A stretch of DNA of 64,000 nucleotides from Trichosphaerium sp. ATCC 40318 (taxonomy: Eukaryota; Discosea; Flabellinia; Trichosidae): the NCBI GenBank assembly GCA_038496445.1, contig JALMLS010000370.1:124001-188000 (forward strand), given 5' to 3'. The translations under genes and the position numbers were made by a program. Shown here one piece after another: positions 38,106 to 50,177 of this stretch. The notes beneath the pieces are model-generated. The model worked only from the letters and a program-made list of their open reading frames with translations, had not been told where the DNA came from and searched no databases. Position 1 is the stretch's first letter. Each line of letters opens with the position of its first letter.

Positions 38106-41100
38106 ATGTCCAAGCACAGATTCTCATCCTTGGATCTATGTTGTCAAATAAAACGCCTGAAGGAGACGATACAAGGCTTGCGCATATCTAACATCTATGA
38201 TATTAACAACAAAACGTATTTGCTCAAATTCGCCAAGTCCGGAGGTGGTGAAGGTTCTAAGATATTTGTACTTGTTGAGTATGTAAAAACGCTTGAAGGC
38301 AATCTAATAGTTGCAGGTCTGGTACACGTATACACACTACAACCTTCACGCGTGGTAAAAGTGACGCTCCGTCCGTTTTCACAATGAAGGTACATTAACG
38401 CTTCAAACGTTGTTCTAACCGCGCACAGCTACGAAAACACTTGCGTTACAAGCGCTTGGAGTCAATTGAGCAACTTGGCATGGATAGAATTTGTAAACTC
38501 AAATTTGTTAATGTAGATGAAGTATTCTACTTGCTATTCGAATTTTACGCTGGAGTACGCATGAAACGTAAAGTTTTGTAATTTTCTCGTGGAATTTACA
38601 CAAAAAAGGGTAATGTTGTGTTATGCGACAAAAACATGAAGATTCTCACAGTATTGAGGTACGTAGATTTAAAAAAAAAAAGTAGAAATGACGTGTGCAA
38701 GTAAAATGGAAATTTGTTTGAAAAACGTTGGTGGAGATCACTGAATCCTTTTTTTTGTAGGACGTACAAGTTTGATGAAGACCACTTTATTGCTACCAAT
38801 AGAACCTATCCATTGGACTTGATAAAAGAATTTCCAGAACCGACACTTGAACGGCTTCAGAAATCCATCGCAGATAATTCCAAGTCACTCATTAAAGATG
38901 CTTTGGCTAGAAATTTTTGTACGTCTACTGTCATGTTGTGTCTTATTTTTTTATTTGTTTAACAGTTTCATTGTAGTGCTTGGCGGTGAGATGGTAGCAC
39001 ACTGTCTTAAAAACGCAAATATTGTTCCAAAGACACCTGTAGCCAAGCTAACAGCCGACCAACTTAACGATATTCTTGCACAACTACAAGTTGCGAAAGA
39101 GTTTGTATTCCAAAAGGACTCTGGCAAGGGCTACATATTCTGTAAAAAAAAGGACGAAAAGAGCAAGCCAGAAGATGCCAAGGAAGGACGAGATTATCAA
39201 CTTTTCGCACCGTACAATTTTAGTCAATATGCTGGACAACCAGTCAAGGAGTTCCCTAATTTCGACGCTGCTGTTGATGAATACTTTTCGAAAATTGAAG
39301 GCACCAGAGCTAAGAGTTTCAACGAGCAACAGGAAGATAAAATAAAGAAAAGTCTGGCAAAAGTTAAACAAGGACAAGAAAAGCGTATTACTGCGCTCAA
39401 CAAACAAATCGAACTCTGTGATTTAAAAGCAAATTTGATAACACAGCACCTCCATCTCGTCGAACAGGTCATAAAGAGTGTCAATGCAGCATTGGCCGCC
39501 AGCATGAAATGGGATGACCTTTGGACTCACATACAAAAAGGCAAAGAAATGGGCGACCCTTCAGCACAGATAGTGCACAAGTTGTTGTTGAAACAAAATA
39601 AGGTAAAACAGAACACGTTACACGTGAACAAAACCGGCTCACAATTTCTAAGGCCATATTGGCACTGTACGATAGCCACTACGATGACGAAGAGGAAAGA
39701 GAGGATGAAGGAAATGCCAAGTGCACGCTGTACGTTTTTCGTGGTTATCTGAGCACTCCAATTGTTAACCTTTCTTTTGCGTCTAGTGTTGACATTGACC
39801 TATCTCTTTCTGCTCATGCCAACGCAACTGAATACTATAAAATCAAGAAAGCGTCAGTGGCCAAGTTGGGAAAGACTCACGAGTCAGCACAAATGTCCTT
39901 GAAGTCTGCCGAGAAAAAAGCAGCCAGCAAAATGCGTGATGTACGCAGAATTGTTAAAGCGTTTATTTTGTTGATTGACAAAACCCTCTAGGTTCGCACG
40001 AAAACAAATGTAACAAAGATCAGAAAGCAGAACTGGTTTGAAAAGTTTCGTTGGTTTATTAGCAGCGACGGTTATATAGTAATTTGTGGTGGCGATGTTC
40101 AACAGAACGAGGTACGATAAAAAACCTCACTATTTACCTTGGCAATGAAACTAAAGTTTTGATGGTGTAGCTCATCTACAGAAGATACTTGCAAAAAGGT
40201 GACATTTATGTACATGCACAGATACAGGGTGCTGCTAGTGTACGAGGCTCTTATATAGTCTGGAATATAAAACTAACATGCAGCGGTTTAGGTCGTCGTT
40301 AAGAACCCATCAGGTGAGGAAGTGCCCCCTTCAACGTTAATAGAGGCTGGGCAAATGGCTGTGTGTCACAGTTCAGCTTGGAAAGCAAAGGTAGTTGTCG
40401 CTGCTTACTGGGTATATGACCACCAAGTACGTAGTCTTTCACTGCTATAGGACATGGGTATACACGTGCTCATACTTTATAAGGTGTCTAAAACCGCTGA
40501 GTCTGGTGAGTACTTAGTTGCTGGAGCGTTTATGATCCGTGGTAAGAAGAACTTTTTACCGCCTTGCAACCTTCAATACGGCTACGGTATCTTGTGGAAA
40601 ATCCACCCTGATTCAGTCGTTAACCACATGAATGAGGGCAAGAAGCCACTCGCTCGATCTCTAGATGGTACGTTTTAATGAAGAGAATTGGTAGTATTCA
40701 ATATTCACATTGCAATGTAGCACCACCTGCCGACCCAAAAACCTCAGATGATCCTAAACCAGCTGGCACAGATGAGCAGAAACAAGAAAGTGAAAGTACT
40801 GCTGAAAAACCTAAAGAACAAGATGAGCCTCAACCAGAAACCAAAGACGATAGCAATGATCAACCTGGAGAGGATGTTGCCACTGAAGAAGTTAAAGAAG
40901 ATGCTGATAAAAGTAATGACGGTGATAAGCAGTCGGTAGATGACGCTAATGGTAAAGACGAAGAAACTACAGACGATGACAATGAAGAAGATGGAGAAGA
41001 TGGAGAAGACGAAGAAGACGAAGATGATGACGTAGATGAGGCCGCATTGCTGGCGGCATCTCAGTACATGTTGAATGAAGCTCCTGACAAGCCATTGACA

Positions 41101-42023
41101 AGTAAAGCTAAGCAACAAGCCAAACCAGTTGGACGTAATCTAAACGTACAAGGACAGGTACCACTCTACACCAGAATTGTTTATAGTATGTTCACTAATG
41201 TGTGATAGCTTCCTGGTGAATACTACAACAAGAAACACGAAACTACGTCCAAACCGAAGAAAAGATTAACCAAGACACAAAAGAGACGCCTCAAAAAGTA
41301 TGAATTGCAAGATGAGGAGGACAAAGCGTTGTTGTACAAACTCTACGGTATTGGCAAACAGCCAGAAAAAGGTAAAACTGGATTTATCTGACCGTATAGC
41401 ACCAAAGTATGCTCACAAAATGTAGATAAGGAACCAGAGGTTGAAGAACCTGTAAAGGTAGAATTGACTGTTGAGGAGAAGGCTATCAGAAAGCAACAGA
41501 ACCTTAAAAAGCAAAGAAGTCGTGAGAAAGAAGAAGAGGAGATCAGGCGGTTGATGAAACAAGAAAACGTGACATTGACTGAAGAACAACAAGCTCAGCT
41601 AGCCAAAATCACTGCTCAAGGGCTAGGTGTAAACTTGTCCGAGTATATTGGCAACCCGCTTACAGGAGACGCTTTGATGTTCGCCATCGCAGTATGTGCT
41701 CCATACTCAGCGCTGAGCAAGTATAAATACAAGGTACGCCAAATCTTGAAGCGCGTACGTGTTTTCGTGTTTACGTTCCGTAGGTAAAGCTAATGCCAGG
41801 CAACATGCGCAAGGGCAAGGCTTCAAAATTAGCACAATCTACAATGCTGCGTAACGCAAAGCTAGCCAAAGAGCGTGACTTGATGCGATCACTATCACCT
41901 AATGAACTTACGCAACCAATGCTTCCTGATGTTCGTGTCTCCTCTCCAGGAATCTACGGCCAAGCCAAGAAGAAGAAAGGAAAAGGAAAAGGAAAAAGAG
42001 GTAAAGGTAAAGGACGGCGGTGA
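38106..42023 (+). CDS. NEMF: NEMF/Rqc2 ribosome-associated quality control factor (NFACT protein)
   Basis: Binds 60S subunits carrying stalled nascent chains, recruits the Listerin-type ligase and adds C-terminal tails. The start at 38106 reads [20 protein letters not shown], followed by [20 protein letters not shown] and then [11 protein letters not shown] (NFACT-N). The middle has [20 protein letters not shown], a coiled-coil arm. NFACT-R includes [59 protein letters not shown] and [14 protein letters not shown] (about 40010-40570). A strongly acidic linker follows (about 40970-41040, [15 protein letters not shown]). NFACT-C then has [20 protein letters not shown], and a Lys/Gly tail ends at 42023. 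The domain order is complete. Introns are about 45-60 nt. Confidence 0.95.
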
Positions 42024-42145
42024 TTGCCTCAACACATCCCCTCGCCCACAAAAAGAAATAAAGCGCAGTTAAAACAAAAGACGAAACAGCTTTATTCGAG
42101 CGTAACCAAACATAGGTTGTTTTAAGTGTGGTAAATACTCTATTT

Positions 42146-44027
42146 CTATTCCTCTGGTAGACCTCCAGACACTTCGCGGAACAATCTGCGTCTGTGGGAA
42201 TCCATACGTTCTAGACACAAGTTAGATCAAGATTGTGTTAAGGTTGGCGTACGTTGAGCGATAACTTCCTTTTCGAAGGCCAAGAACTTTGCGCGGCTGA
42301 CTTCCCTGAAACAAATGGCCAAAATCATGTCGTTCACTATCTTAAAGTCACCCAAAGTGACGTACGTGCCACAAGTTCTAGTTGAAATATAAGATGAAGA
42401 AAACATCTTGTTTTGCGCACCTGGCAGCTACGCTTCTGTAAAAGTTGGCGGCATAAGCCCTGTTGTTTGCGTGCACACCGTAAACCTTTACGCCCATCTC
42501 GTAGAGTTGATCTGCTTCTTCCTCCCAGTCAATCTATTACAGCATTGAGATACAAACATTTTTTAAAAAGCTGTTTATTACCTCTCTAGGCTTGCCAAAG
42601 CATTTACCATTCATGTACTGAGTCATTTGCTTTTTAACAGCCTCTTTTTCGTGCGGTTGATCGTCGCCTATCAAAACTAGGATACGTGTTGATCCCTCGG
42701 TCCAGTCAAAGTTTTGTATTTGCTCCAAAACAAGCTCGTAGCACTCAGGCGAATCGCCACCTGGAAGGCCTGTAGAATCCTTTACAAACTTGCTAATTTT
42801 TTTTGCATTGTCTGTAAGATCAACAGAGTCCATGCACTGCTTCTCTGTTCTACCACAGTAGTCGCCTGAAATATTGGATTGATTAATAAACCCCTTTTGT
42901 AAACTTTACAAAAAAAGAAAGTAGTCGTACCATGTGCTACAATGCCAATGCGAAGTCTGCCGTCTGGCACGTCTTGAAACAACCTCTTGGTCGTTTCTTG
43001 AATTGTAGTCTTAGCCTGAGCAAGCGCTTGTCCCATTGAGCCAGTGCAATCGAAGGAGAAGACAATCTCGGTAATCTAGTCGAGGTGTCAGTCAAACAAA
43101 AAAAAATTGGATTCTTACACCGCTGTCTGGTCCAGTGGATTTTGGTTCGCGATCCTTGAACTTGTTCTTGCTAAATCCAATATTTGAAGGTGTCCTCTAC
43201 AAGTAACATAAACGGATGAGCCTCATGGCAATTAGCATTGATACGTACACGGATCATTGGCTTTGATTTCTTGGCCTTCTTTACCGGCTTTTTGGCCGCT
43301 TTCCTTCCTACAAAAAGGTAAGTCGCTACGCCACCCAATCTTCGGCTGATTTACCCTTTTTGGCACGTGTTGTCTTGGTTGCACTCTTAGGTGGACGGCC
43401 GCGACCTCTCTTTGCTGTAGTCTATAATTTTGTAAAGGGTTATTTTCATATTATTTTTAAATTTAACGTTACTGGAACCGTACCTTTTTTGCTGCAGTTT
43501 TCTTTTTGGTAGCCTTTCTTTTGGTTGTCTTTTTCTTTTTCTTGGCTATTACCTTGAACAGGCGACCACTTTTGCGTTCAAAAATACCTTCTTCTTCTCC
43601 CCTACGGATCGTCAGATCTTAATTGAGTATTTTGGCGCACTTTATCAGACTTCTTCGAACAGCACCCTTAAAAGTGTTCTCTGGAACTTCGTAATTCGTG
43701 TAGATGTACTTGTAAATAGCTGCATGCGATGCCCACCCACGTTTTGCTACTTCCTACATTTAACCGTTAGCTGTTTGTAGTGCACACTCTCGCACGTACT
43801 TTGATGGCCTCGGCAGCCATTAGTTTGTAGCTCTTCTTTTTTGCTGTACCAGGAACCAACTCTCTTGTGGTTCTAAATTAACGTCGTTAGATTTACATGA
43901 GCGATATTCCATACCTCGAGTAGGCAGGTGCAGTGAGAACTTCGCTAATCGAAACAGTGCGCGCCAGCTTCGGCTTTCTTTTTCTCAACTCCATCCCAAA
44001 TGAGGACTTGGCTTTTCTCTTGGACAT
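42146..44027 (-). CDS. Linker histone (H1/H5) - AT-hook - vWA domain fusion protein
   Basis: About 450 residues from 12 exons that join in phase by eye. The start at 44027 gives a basic leader (MSKRKAKSSFGMELRKRKPK). A winged-helix H1/H5 domain spans residues about 50-116: SYKLMAAEAIKEVAKRGWAS, HAAIYKYIYTNYEVPENTFK, GAVRRSLIKGEEEGIFERKS, GRLFKV. Next are Lys-rich H1-like tails and an AT-hook (KRGRGRPPK, residues about 143-150). A vWA domain (residues about 208-415) has the MIDAS-like motif FDCTGSMG, then RLRIGIVAHGDYCGRTEKQC, TGLPGGDSPECYELVL, RILVLIGDDQPHEK and VKVYGVHANNR. The stop codon after the H1 helices is removed by a 41-nt GTGCGC..CCGTAG intron. The vWA resembles stand-alone vWA proteins of bacteria and eukaryotes ('GGGDAPECYELVL'). 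Predicted nuclear and chromatin-bound; function unknown. Confidence 0.85.
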
Positions 44028-44149
44028 GATACGTGTTTTTTGGTGCAGTTGGAAATGTTATCAGACAAAAACCGTAGTTGGGGCAGTGACTTAAACACAA
44101 ATTGTTTTTTGTTGTTTGTTTAATTCTTTTATTTTCGCTGCGTGCAATA

Positions 44150-47065
44150 TCAGCCATAACGGTTTACATAACGTGTGAACGCCATTACTGTGTCACTGCC
44201 TTCGTCGTCGTTGTATCTCGTTGCAAGGCGAGAAGAGCGCCTGTACATGTTAGGACCTAGACTGCTCTTGTTTGACTCCACTTGCTTAATTCCGGTCGTT
44301 ATTCTATTATACAGGTGTGTGATATTGGCTTTTAATTCTTTTTCACGTGTGCCTCTATCATCTAGCCACTGTAGTACTTGATCAAGCTACAACGGAAAAA
44401 AGTCAAAAAGAGTTACTCCAAGACAAGCCCTTCACAAAATACACAAAAAAAGTACCTGCTCTACAGTGTCATAGTAGCCCCACAATGCGGAAGCGGCAGG
44501 TGCTTTATATTTTTGTTTATCATTACTTGATGACTCCTTGACCATGTCCAACTTGATTGCGTTCGACCCTGTTGACTTTTTCTTGTCCTTGGGGTAGTTT
44601 GACACATTGCGCTTATGAAATTCGACATAGATTCGAGTTGCAGACGGCATAAGCCTACCTCTACTCAATCCTGTATGTTTGCCGAACCACTAATGGATCA
44701 ATTAAATGACAACCCAGTAGGCATATACTGAGCTATATAAACAGATTGATTGTTCTTACCCAGTAGTGGTTACAATATCTATCTCTGCCCAGAAAACACC
44801 TTCGCAAATCTGATTTCTCGCGCTTGATGAGCAATTGGTCGACTGGTTTTTTCTCTTTTTTTGCTAAACGTATATCCTTGTCTACGCTTATCACTTTTTG
44901 CATTGAGTCATTAACATGGTTGCTATCAAAGGGGTTAAGACATGAAAATGAGATTAGATCAAAAAAAAACCCTATCCGTACTGAGTAATGTTGTGCATCA
45001 GCAGATGTTCAACCAATTGCCGCAACAACCCCAACTTGACGTTCAAGTCCAAGCTAACATAATCTTGTACGCCATCAGATTGCAGTTCTTGTGGTAAGTC
45101 GTGAGGGAACTATACAGGATAAGGGTTCCACATGTGTCTTATTAGTATAATAATTAACGCCTATTGTACCTGCGTAACATATTGCTCTAAGCATCCCAAC
45201 CACTTGTCCAGTGCTGCAAGTTGGTCAGTATAATACACATATAAAACTGAAAAAGAAAAAAAAAGAGTGCGGAGCTCGTACTAAACTTTGTCTTTGAGAA
45301 GTTGTTCAGCCGCTCAACTTGCATTATCGCTGCAAGTAGACGATAGTGAAGAGACGCCACCAACCGTGATTTACCATCGTGCCTATTATGTGGTTAGTAA
45401 ATAAGACAGAACATCATGTTGTGGTGACTGCTGTTACTTACTTTATTGCGTCACTAAAATCATCGATGGAGAAGGGTGTCAAGCTTATTTGCTTTCTTCA
45501 AGGAACACGTGTCAATTGAAATGAAATAGTTTTGGATTTTCTGAACAGCCGAAAATTGTACGTACCCGAATGTGTTAACAAAATTCCATACAGTGAAAAG
45601 GTCACCTAGGCACTTTTGTGGCACATCTGTATCAGTGCACGGAGGCACCATTGGACTTTCATCCATATCACCACGCTCGATGAGTTCATCTGCAATTGGA
45701 TAGGCTATCTTGGGCTCCTACAAAAAGAATTAATACCACCAACCTCATATTTGTCAAGCAGTAGTTACGACAAAAAGACTAAGTTCGAGAATAAATACCT
45801 TTTTTTGGCGCTTTCCTGACGGTTCGTCACCATCGTTATCCATACTACGTTTTCGCTACAGCGTACAGATAAGCACGCAACTAGGACTGTTCTTTCGGAA
45901 AGAAAGACTACATACTTTTTTTTTATTCATTCTCTCTGTCAGCAGTTGCTGTATACTCTCAGGCAGCTCAGCAGCCAGCCCGTACTTCTCAATGTATTTG
46001 CTCTGTGCTATGAACGGAGCTCCTTTAAACGACTGCCTGAGCGATGCTTAGCAATTGGAAAATAGAGATTGGCAGTGATAATAATATTGTACTTGGTAGT
46101 GCATTCACGGAGCTTGTGTCGGACCAATTTTATAGTTAGCAAACCTCTTGGACGACTGAATTTGAAGTTAACCTAATGTCTAAAATTTAGGGTGATTACC
46201 TCAACGTATTCTTTTTGACACGCATTGTTGTCTTTTGCTTGATGCCAAGTTTAGATTGCTTTTTCTCATTTTTAGCCTACAATTATAGTTGTCACATAAC
46301 ACATTTTGTATCGATACTACACTTACCTCTGTAGCTTGAAATTCGATAGTAAGTTCTCCCTTACCTTGCGGAGAATCACGTACAGTAGCGAGCCTTTTGG
46401 ACTTGTAGTAGACAGTTTCTCCAACAAAGTAATTGTTCTGACATTAAAAAAAAAACAGTGTTAACTTTTCGACACTTTAGCAACAACTGGTTTACTACCA
46501 ACCTTTAGAAAAGTGTACACTTCCTTTGTCACAGACTCTAGAGTGCCCTGTTCTACGAGGGGTGTTAGTGAACCAAACACGGTTTTTCTGTTTGTGGCTA
46601 TTACTCCCAGTTTTATCACTACTTACTGTGGTGCGCTTTCGTTACTATGACACGTTCCCATGCATCACTCATTTTACTTAGACTTTCTATACCAGTGTAA
46701 GTTGATGTAAGCCAAAGTGTTAATTGCCTGTTGCATCAGCCTCGCTCTCCAATGCTTGTTGATATGTCAGGTTTTTGGTCTTGGTAATAGCGCATGAAAA
46801 GATACTCTGATTGTAGTATTCTATACGTTTTGTGTATTCCCTTTACACTGTCAATGGGGTAGAGTAAAAAGGTGTGTGTTGGTAAAAAATATGGCGGGAG
46901 CGTACTCATAGTCACGAAAAACCTCTCCGGTGAACCGCACCACGTAGACTTCTTCATCATCGCTAGTTTTTGTTATCATGTAACAAACAAACAGTAAAAC
47001 GCATCCTACGCAAGGTTTAAAGGTTTTGGCGTGAACTCTACCGCGTGCAAACCTACGAGAGGCAT
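44150..47065 (-). CDS. WAC-DDT-WHIM chromatin protein (ACF1/WSTF-like)
   Basis: Accessory-subunit type protein of ISWI-class nucleosome remodellers. The start at 47065 reads MPLVGLHAVEFTPKPL. A 47-nt intron then leads to a WAC domain with DDEEVYVVRFTGEVFRDYE and TKTKNLTYQQALESEADA (about 46740-46950). A DDT domain follows (about 45440-45640): CLGDLFTVWNFVNTFG and FSIDDFSDAI. The C-terminal WHIM/WSD part has RRCFLGRDRYCNHYWWFGKH, RLMPSATRIYVEFHK and SALWGYYDTVEQLDQVLQWL. The end is RLATRYNDDEGSDTVMAFTR at about 44165, with the stop at 44150. No PHD finger or bromodomain is seen, unlike animal ACF1/BAZ proteins. It lies 122 bp upstream of the H1/vWA gene on the same strand. Confidence 0.88.
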
Positions 47066-47223
47066 TGCGATTTAATTAATTCAGTGGGTGTGGTGAATTA
47101 TTGTCGAAATTTCGACACATATTTAAAATGACCCACTTCGATGCTACAAAATAGTGTTTGCAAAAGAATTTTGACCTTACTAAGAGATGAGGGGGCATTG
47201 TTTATTTAATAGAAGCAACGACA

Positions 47224-49816
47224 TTATCTGCGACCGCGAGACTTTTTGGTTTTTTTGGTTTTTTTGCTTCGCTTGCTTTTCAATGAGTTATTTGATGCTA
47301 CAAGAGGTCTTTCTACTTGATCGCTATCATCGTTGTCGCTATCATCGGATTGCGTCAATTGTTCAGAAGGACGGTCATTGTCATCCGTGCTACCAACTTC
47401 TTGTGTTCCAGATCTGCGGTCTTGAAGCCATGACGAAAACGAAGTAGTTTCACCAAAGTGAGATTCCTCCGAGCTGCTTCCTTTTTCATCTTTATCCGTG
47501 GTTTTCTCAGGTAAATTCAAGGCAGCCATGCTGCTTCTTGGTGTAAGTTGAAGACTATCACTTCTACCTAACTCCACCTAAAAGACAAATATTAGGTATG
47601 GTATAAACACTTTGAGCTTTACCCCTGATTCAGTTTGTCGTGCTCCACCTATGCGTCTCATGATGTAGTAAAACGCAACTCCAAAGAGAACAATATTGGC
47701 TAACACGACACCAAGCACTATAAAAAATGAGAAGAAGGAGACAAAAACGTGATTTCACATACCGATTAAAACGATGTATACCACATTCATGTGATGCGTC
47801 CCAGTAGGGGCAGGAGAATTACCAGTAGATGCAGTTCCAGTACTAGCTTTTCGACCTGCTTTTATGTGTCCAACTACTACAGTATCTGGTTGCTCAACCG
47901 ATATAGGTTCCTGAAAAAATTGTTATTCTATCACTGCATACTTACACTGTTCGTACGATCAGGAAAATTTCTGCTTGTTTGTTAATTTGCTCAGTGACTG
48001 AAGCCACAAGGTCCTTAGATGCCAAAAATGCTTCAACAGTCGAGGCCGGGCCTAATCAAACTTTAGACGATTCGATCAACAACACGACAGTGTCACTTAC
48101 TTTCTCCTTTAGGACCATTCAAATACGACACACGAATATACGTTGATTGTTCTACAGCCCGCTTTCCTTCTTTATGATCTTGAAGAGTTACCTCAACAAA
48201 TGGCCACTCAGTCTTGCCAACAAAGGCTTCTCTGACAACTTCCAACCTCTCAAGACTTGGGTTGTTTGAAGTTTTTGGATCCGTTACTAATTTCAAGCTA
48301 AGTAATGTTAGTTTCAGGTTTCATCACTTGGGCGTACTGAATTTCCCCACATTGCTTGCTCTTTGAAGAAAATGTGATAATATCTTCCTAGTATACATAA
48401 GTGAGAAGAGTGTCAATTTGTTTCGTTGTGTACACTAAGAACCCAATTGATAGCTTCGCCTTCAATAAAGTGCCAAACAAATTCTGAGTCAGGGTAAAAT
48501 TTGGAAGAACCTTCAAATGTTTGTGGTAACTCCAGTTGTTCAACATCAAGCTGTGCAACATGTTATCAAAGAGTTGATTGATGAGATGACGTACGTCTTG
48601 TTTGGGTTCGATATTATTTTGTGCTCCAACTTTGATATTTATCTACAAAAAACCGGTTAGAGGTAACTAGCAATAAAGGCGGTTACATACTGGTTTACCA
48701 TCAAAATTGTCAATGTTCCAACCCAAATGGGCAGTATAAAACCCTGTCTTTTCGTTAAAAGTGACACAATCTAGGCGTGGGTGAAGCTACAATAAGTTAG
48801 TATATAGAGAGGTCTATAAGAGAACATACTCGTGGCGGTAGAGGTTTTGTAGGTGCCGCTGTAGGCGCTGGAGTTGGCGGCTTCGTTGGTGGAACTGTTG
48901 GTTGAGGTGTTGGCGCAGCAGTTGGTGCCTCAGTAGGAGCTGCCGTTGGTTCAGCAGTTGGCGCAACAGTAGTCGGAGCAACGGTGGTTGGCTCGGGTGT
49001 TGGTGCTGCTGTAGGGTGTGGCGTAGTTGGCGGTACCGTTGTAGGCGGGTGTGGCACAAATTCAGCTTCTTTGATGAGGTTCCCAAACAGATCCATCAAA
49101 ATTGCAACGCCTCTCGCTTCTGTATCTTTTACAGTGCGCACCTGCACAAGTAAGTATTTGATAACATGATGGTATGCGTACCTTCATATCCAAGTGGTGA
49201 TCGCCTCTGGTAAAAACGCCATCTGTATTTGATATAGGTGTTGCACGTACATTAAATCGGGCTGGCCTATATTTTTTACCGGATGTGTCTTGGTACTTGG
49301 AGCGTTCGTTGAGATGCAAATCAATAACCATCTCGGCTTCTGTTACTTGGACACTATTCATAGGCAACATAGAGATTAGAGGGAGCTACAAAAAATAGTT
49401 TAGACAAAGATCTGGACGAGTGGATCAAGCGGCCATCTACCTTGATAGTTGTTTCTCCATCTGCTTCTTTAGACGTGAAAGAAAGCTTATTTACGGTTAG
49501 TAAAATGGATTGTCAAAGGACTGTACCATTCTCAGATCGCCATTCTCGTCGAAGCTGACAGAGTTTATCATATCCAATTGGGCCTAACGCAGTGAGCATG
49601 AACCGCCTTGTCAAACTACTTACAATTTCAGCACTAGCTTGTGCATCAACTATACTTGTCAAAGTGGCTCCAATTAGCCCACCAAAGTTAACATTTGATA
49701 CGCTTTCGGCCTTGCATGCGTTTATCGCAATGAGACTCGCCAAAAAGGCGTAAAATAACCTAACAGGGATCGAATAAGCATCTAGGGGTGCTTTATGTAG
49801 GCGCGTACACTTTCAT
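47224..49816 (-). CDS. Single-pass membrane protein with DUF2589-like ectodomain and Pro/Thr stalk
   Basis: The start at 49816 plus a 50-nt GTACGC..TGTTAG intron gives a clear signal peptide (MKVLFYAFLASLIAINACKA). The ectodomain begins NVNFGGLIGATLTSIVDAQA. It continues DGETTIKLPLISMLPMNSVQ, VTEAEMVIDLHLNERSK and MKVRTVKDTEARGVAILMDL. This is the layout of the bacterial DUF2589 family ('LIGGPL.AVVDAQ', 'VPLL.LVPI..IRI', 'VKAVQD'). A Pro/Thr stalk (about 48835-49055, units like TAAPTPEPTT) follows. Next is a beta-type region with YTAHLGWNIDNFDGKPI and SEFVWHFIEGEAINWVL, resembling repeats of bacterial surface proteins. A transmembrane helix (about 47670-47790, VLGVVLANIVLFGVAFYYIM) and a Ser/Asp-rich cytoplasmic tail ending KKTKKTKKSRGRR complete it. 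Function unknown. Confidence 0.8.
48835..49055 (-). repeat. Pro/Thr-rich stalk repeats
   Basis: Degenerate tandem codons for units such as APTPEPTT, VAPTTVAPT and AAPTEAPT within the membrane protein gene. They form an extended, probably O-glycosylated spacer between two folded extracellular parts. Confidence 0.85.
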
Positions 49817-50177
49817 GAGAAGTTTTTGAAACTACCGTAAGTGCGTTTAATTGGTCTCAATAGTCCCCAGGCACGGTGTAGAGACTTAATAGAGGCTGTA
49901 AAGAAAAATACGTTTCGGGTTGCATTCCACTCTGGTCTTCCTTTTTCAATGAAGCTTGCGATGTCTCTCATGAACACGACAACGAAGTACACATTGACAC
50001 GCTGCCCATAAAGGATTGTTTTAATGCTAATGAGTGTCAAGCATTTGTGAGTAACTGACAAAAATTATGAGTGAGGCGTAAGATATGGTTATTATTGTGA
50101 AAACAATTGCGGCTAGCACTGCATAATTGGTCAAAGTTATTACTTCGATTTCGTTTTTTAATTTTCGTAAGTTGTTA
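49817..50177. other. Intergenic spacer between divergent surface-protein genes
   Basis: About 360 bp separate the start codons of two divergently transcribed secreted or membrane proteins. A minus-strand open stretch at 49813-50061 overlaps the first exon of the membrane protein gene but has no family features. No regulatory motif can be defended by eye. Confidence 0.6.

Noticed and set aside
40744-41118. 124-residue minus-strand hydrophobic ORF
   Set aside because: It is the antisense shadow of the acidic GAA/GAT-rich linker of NEMF.
49813-50061. Minus-strand 82-residue ORF upstream of the membrane protein
   Set aside because: The ATG at 49816 with a short intron gives a convincing signal peptide in phase; the longer ORF has no features and probably overlaps the promoter.
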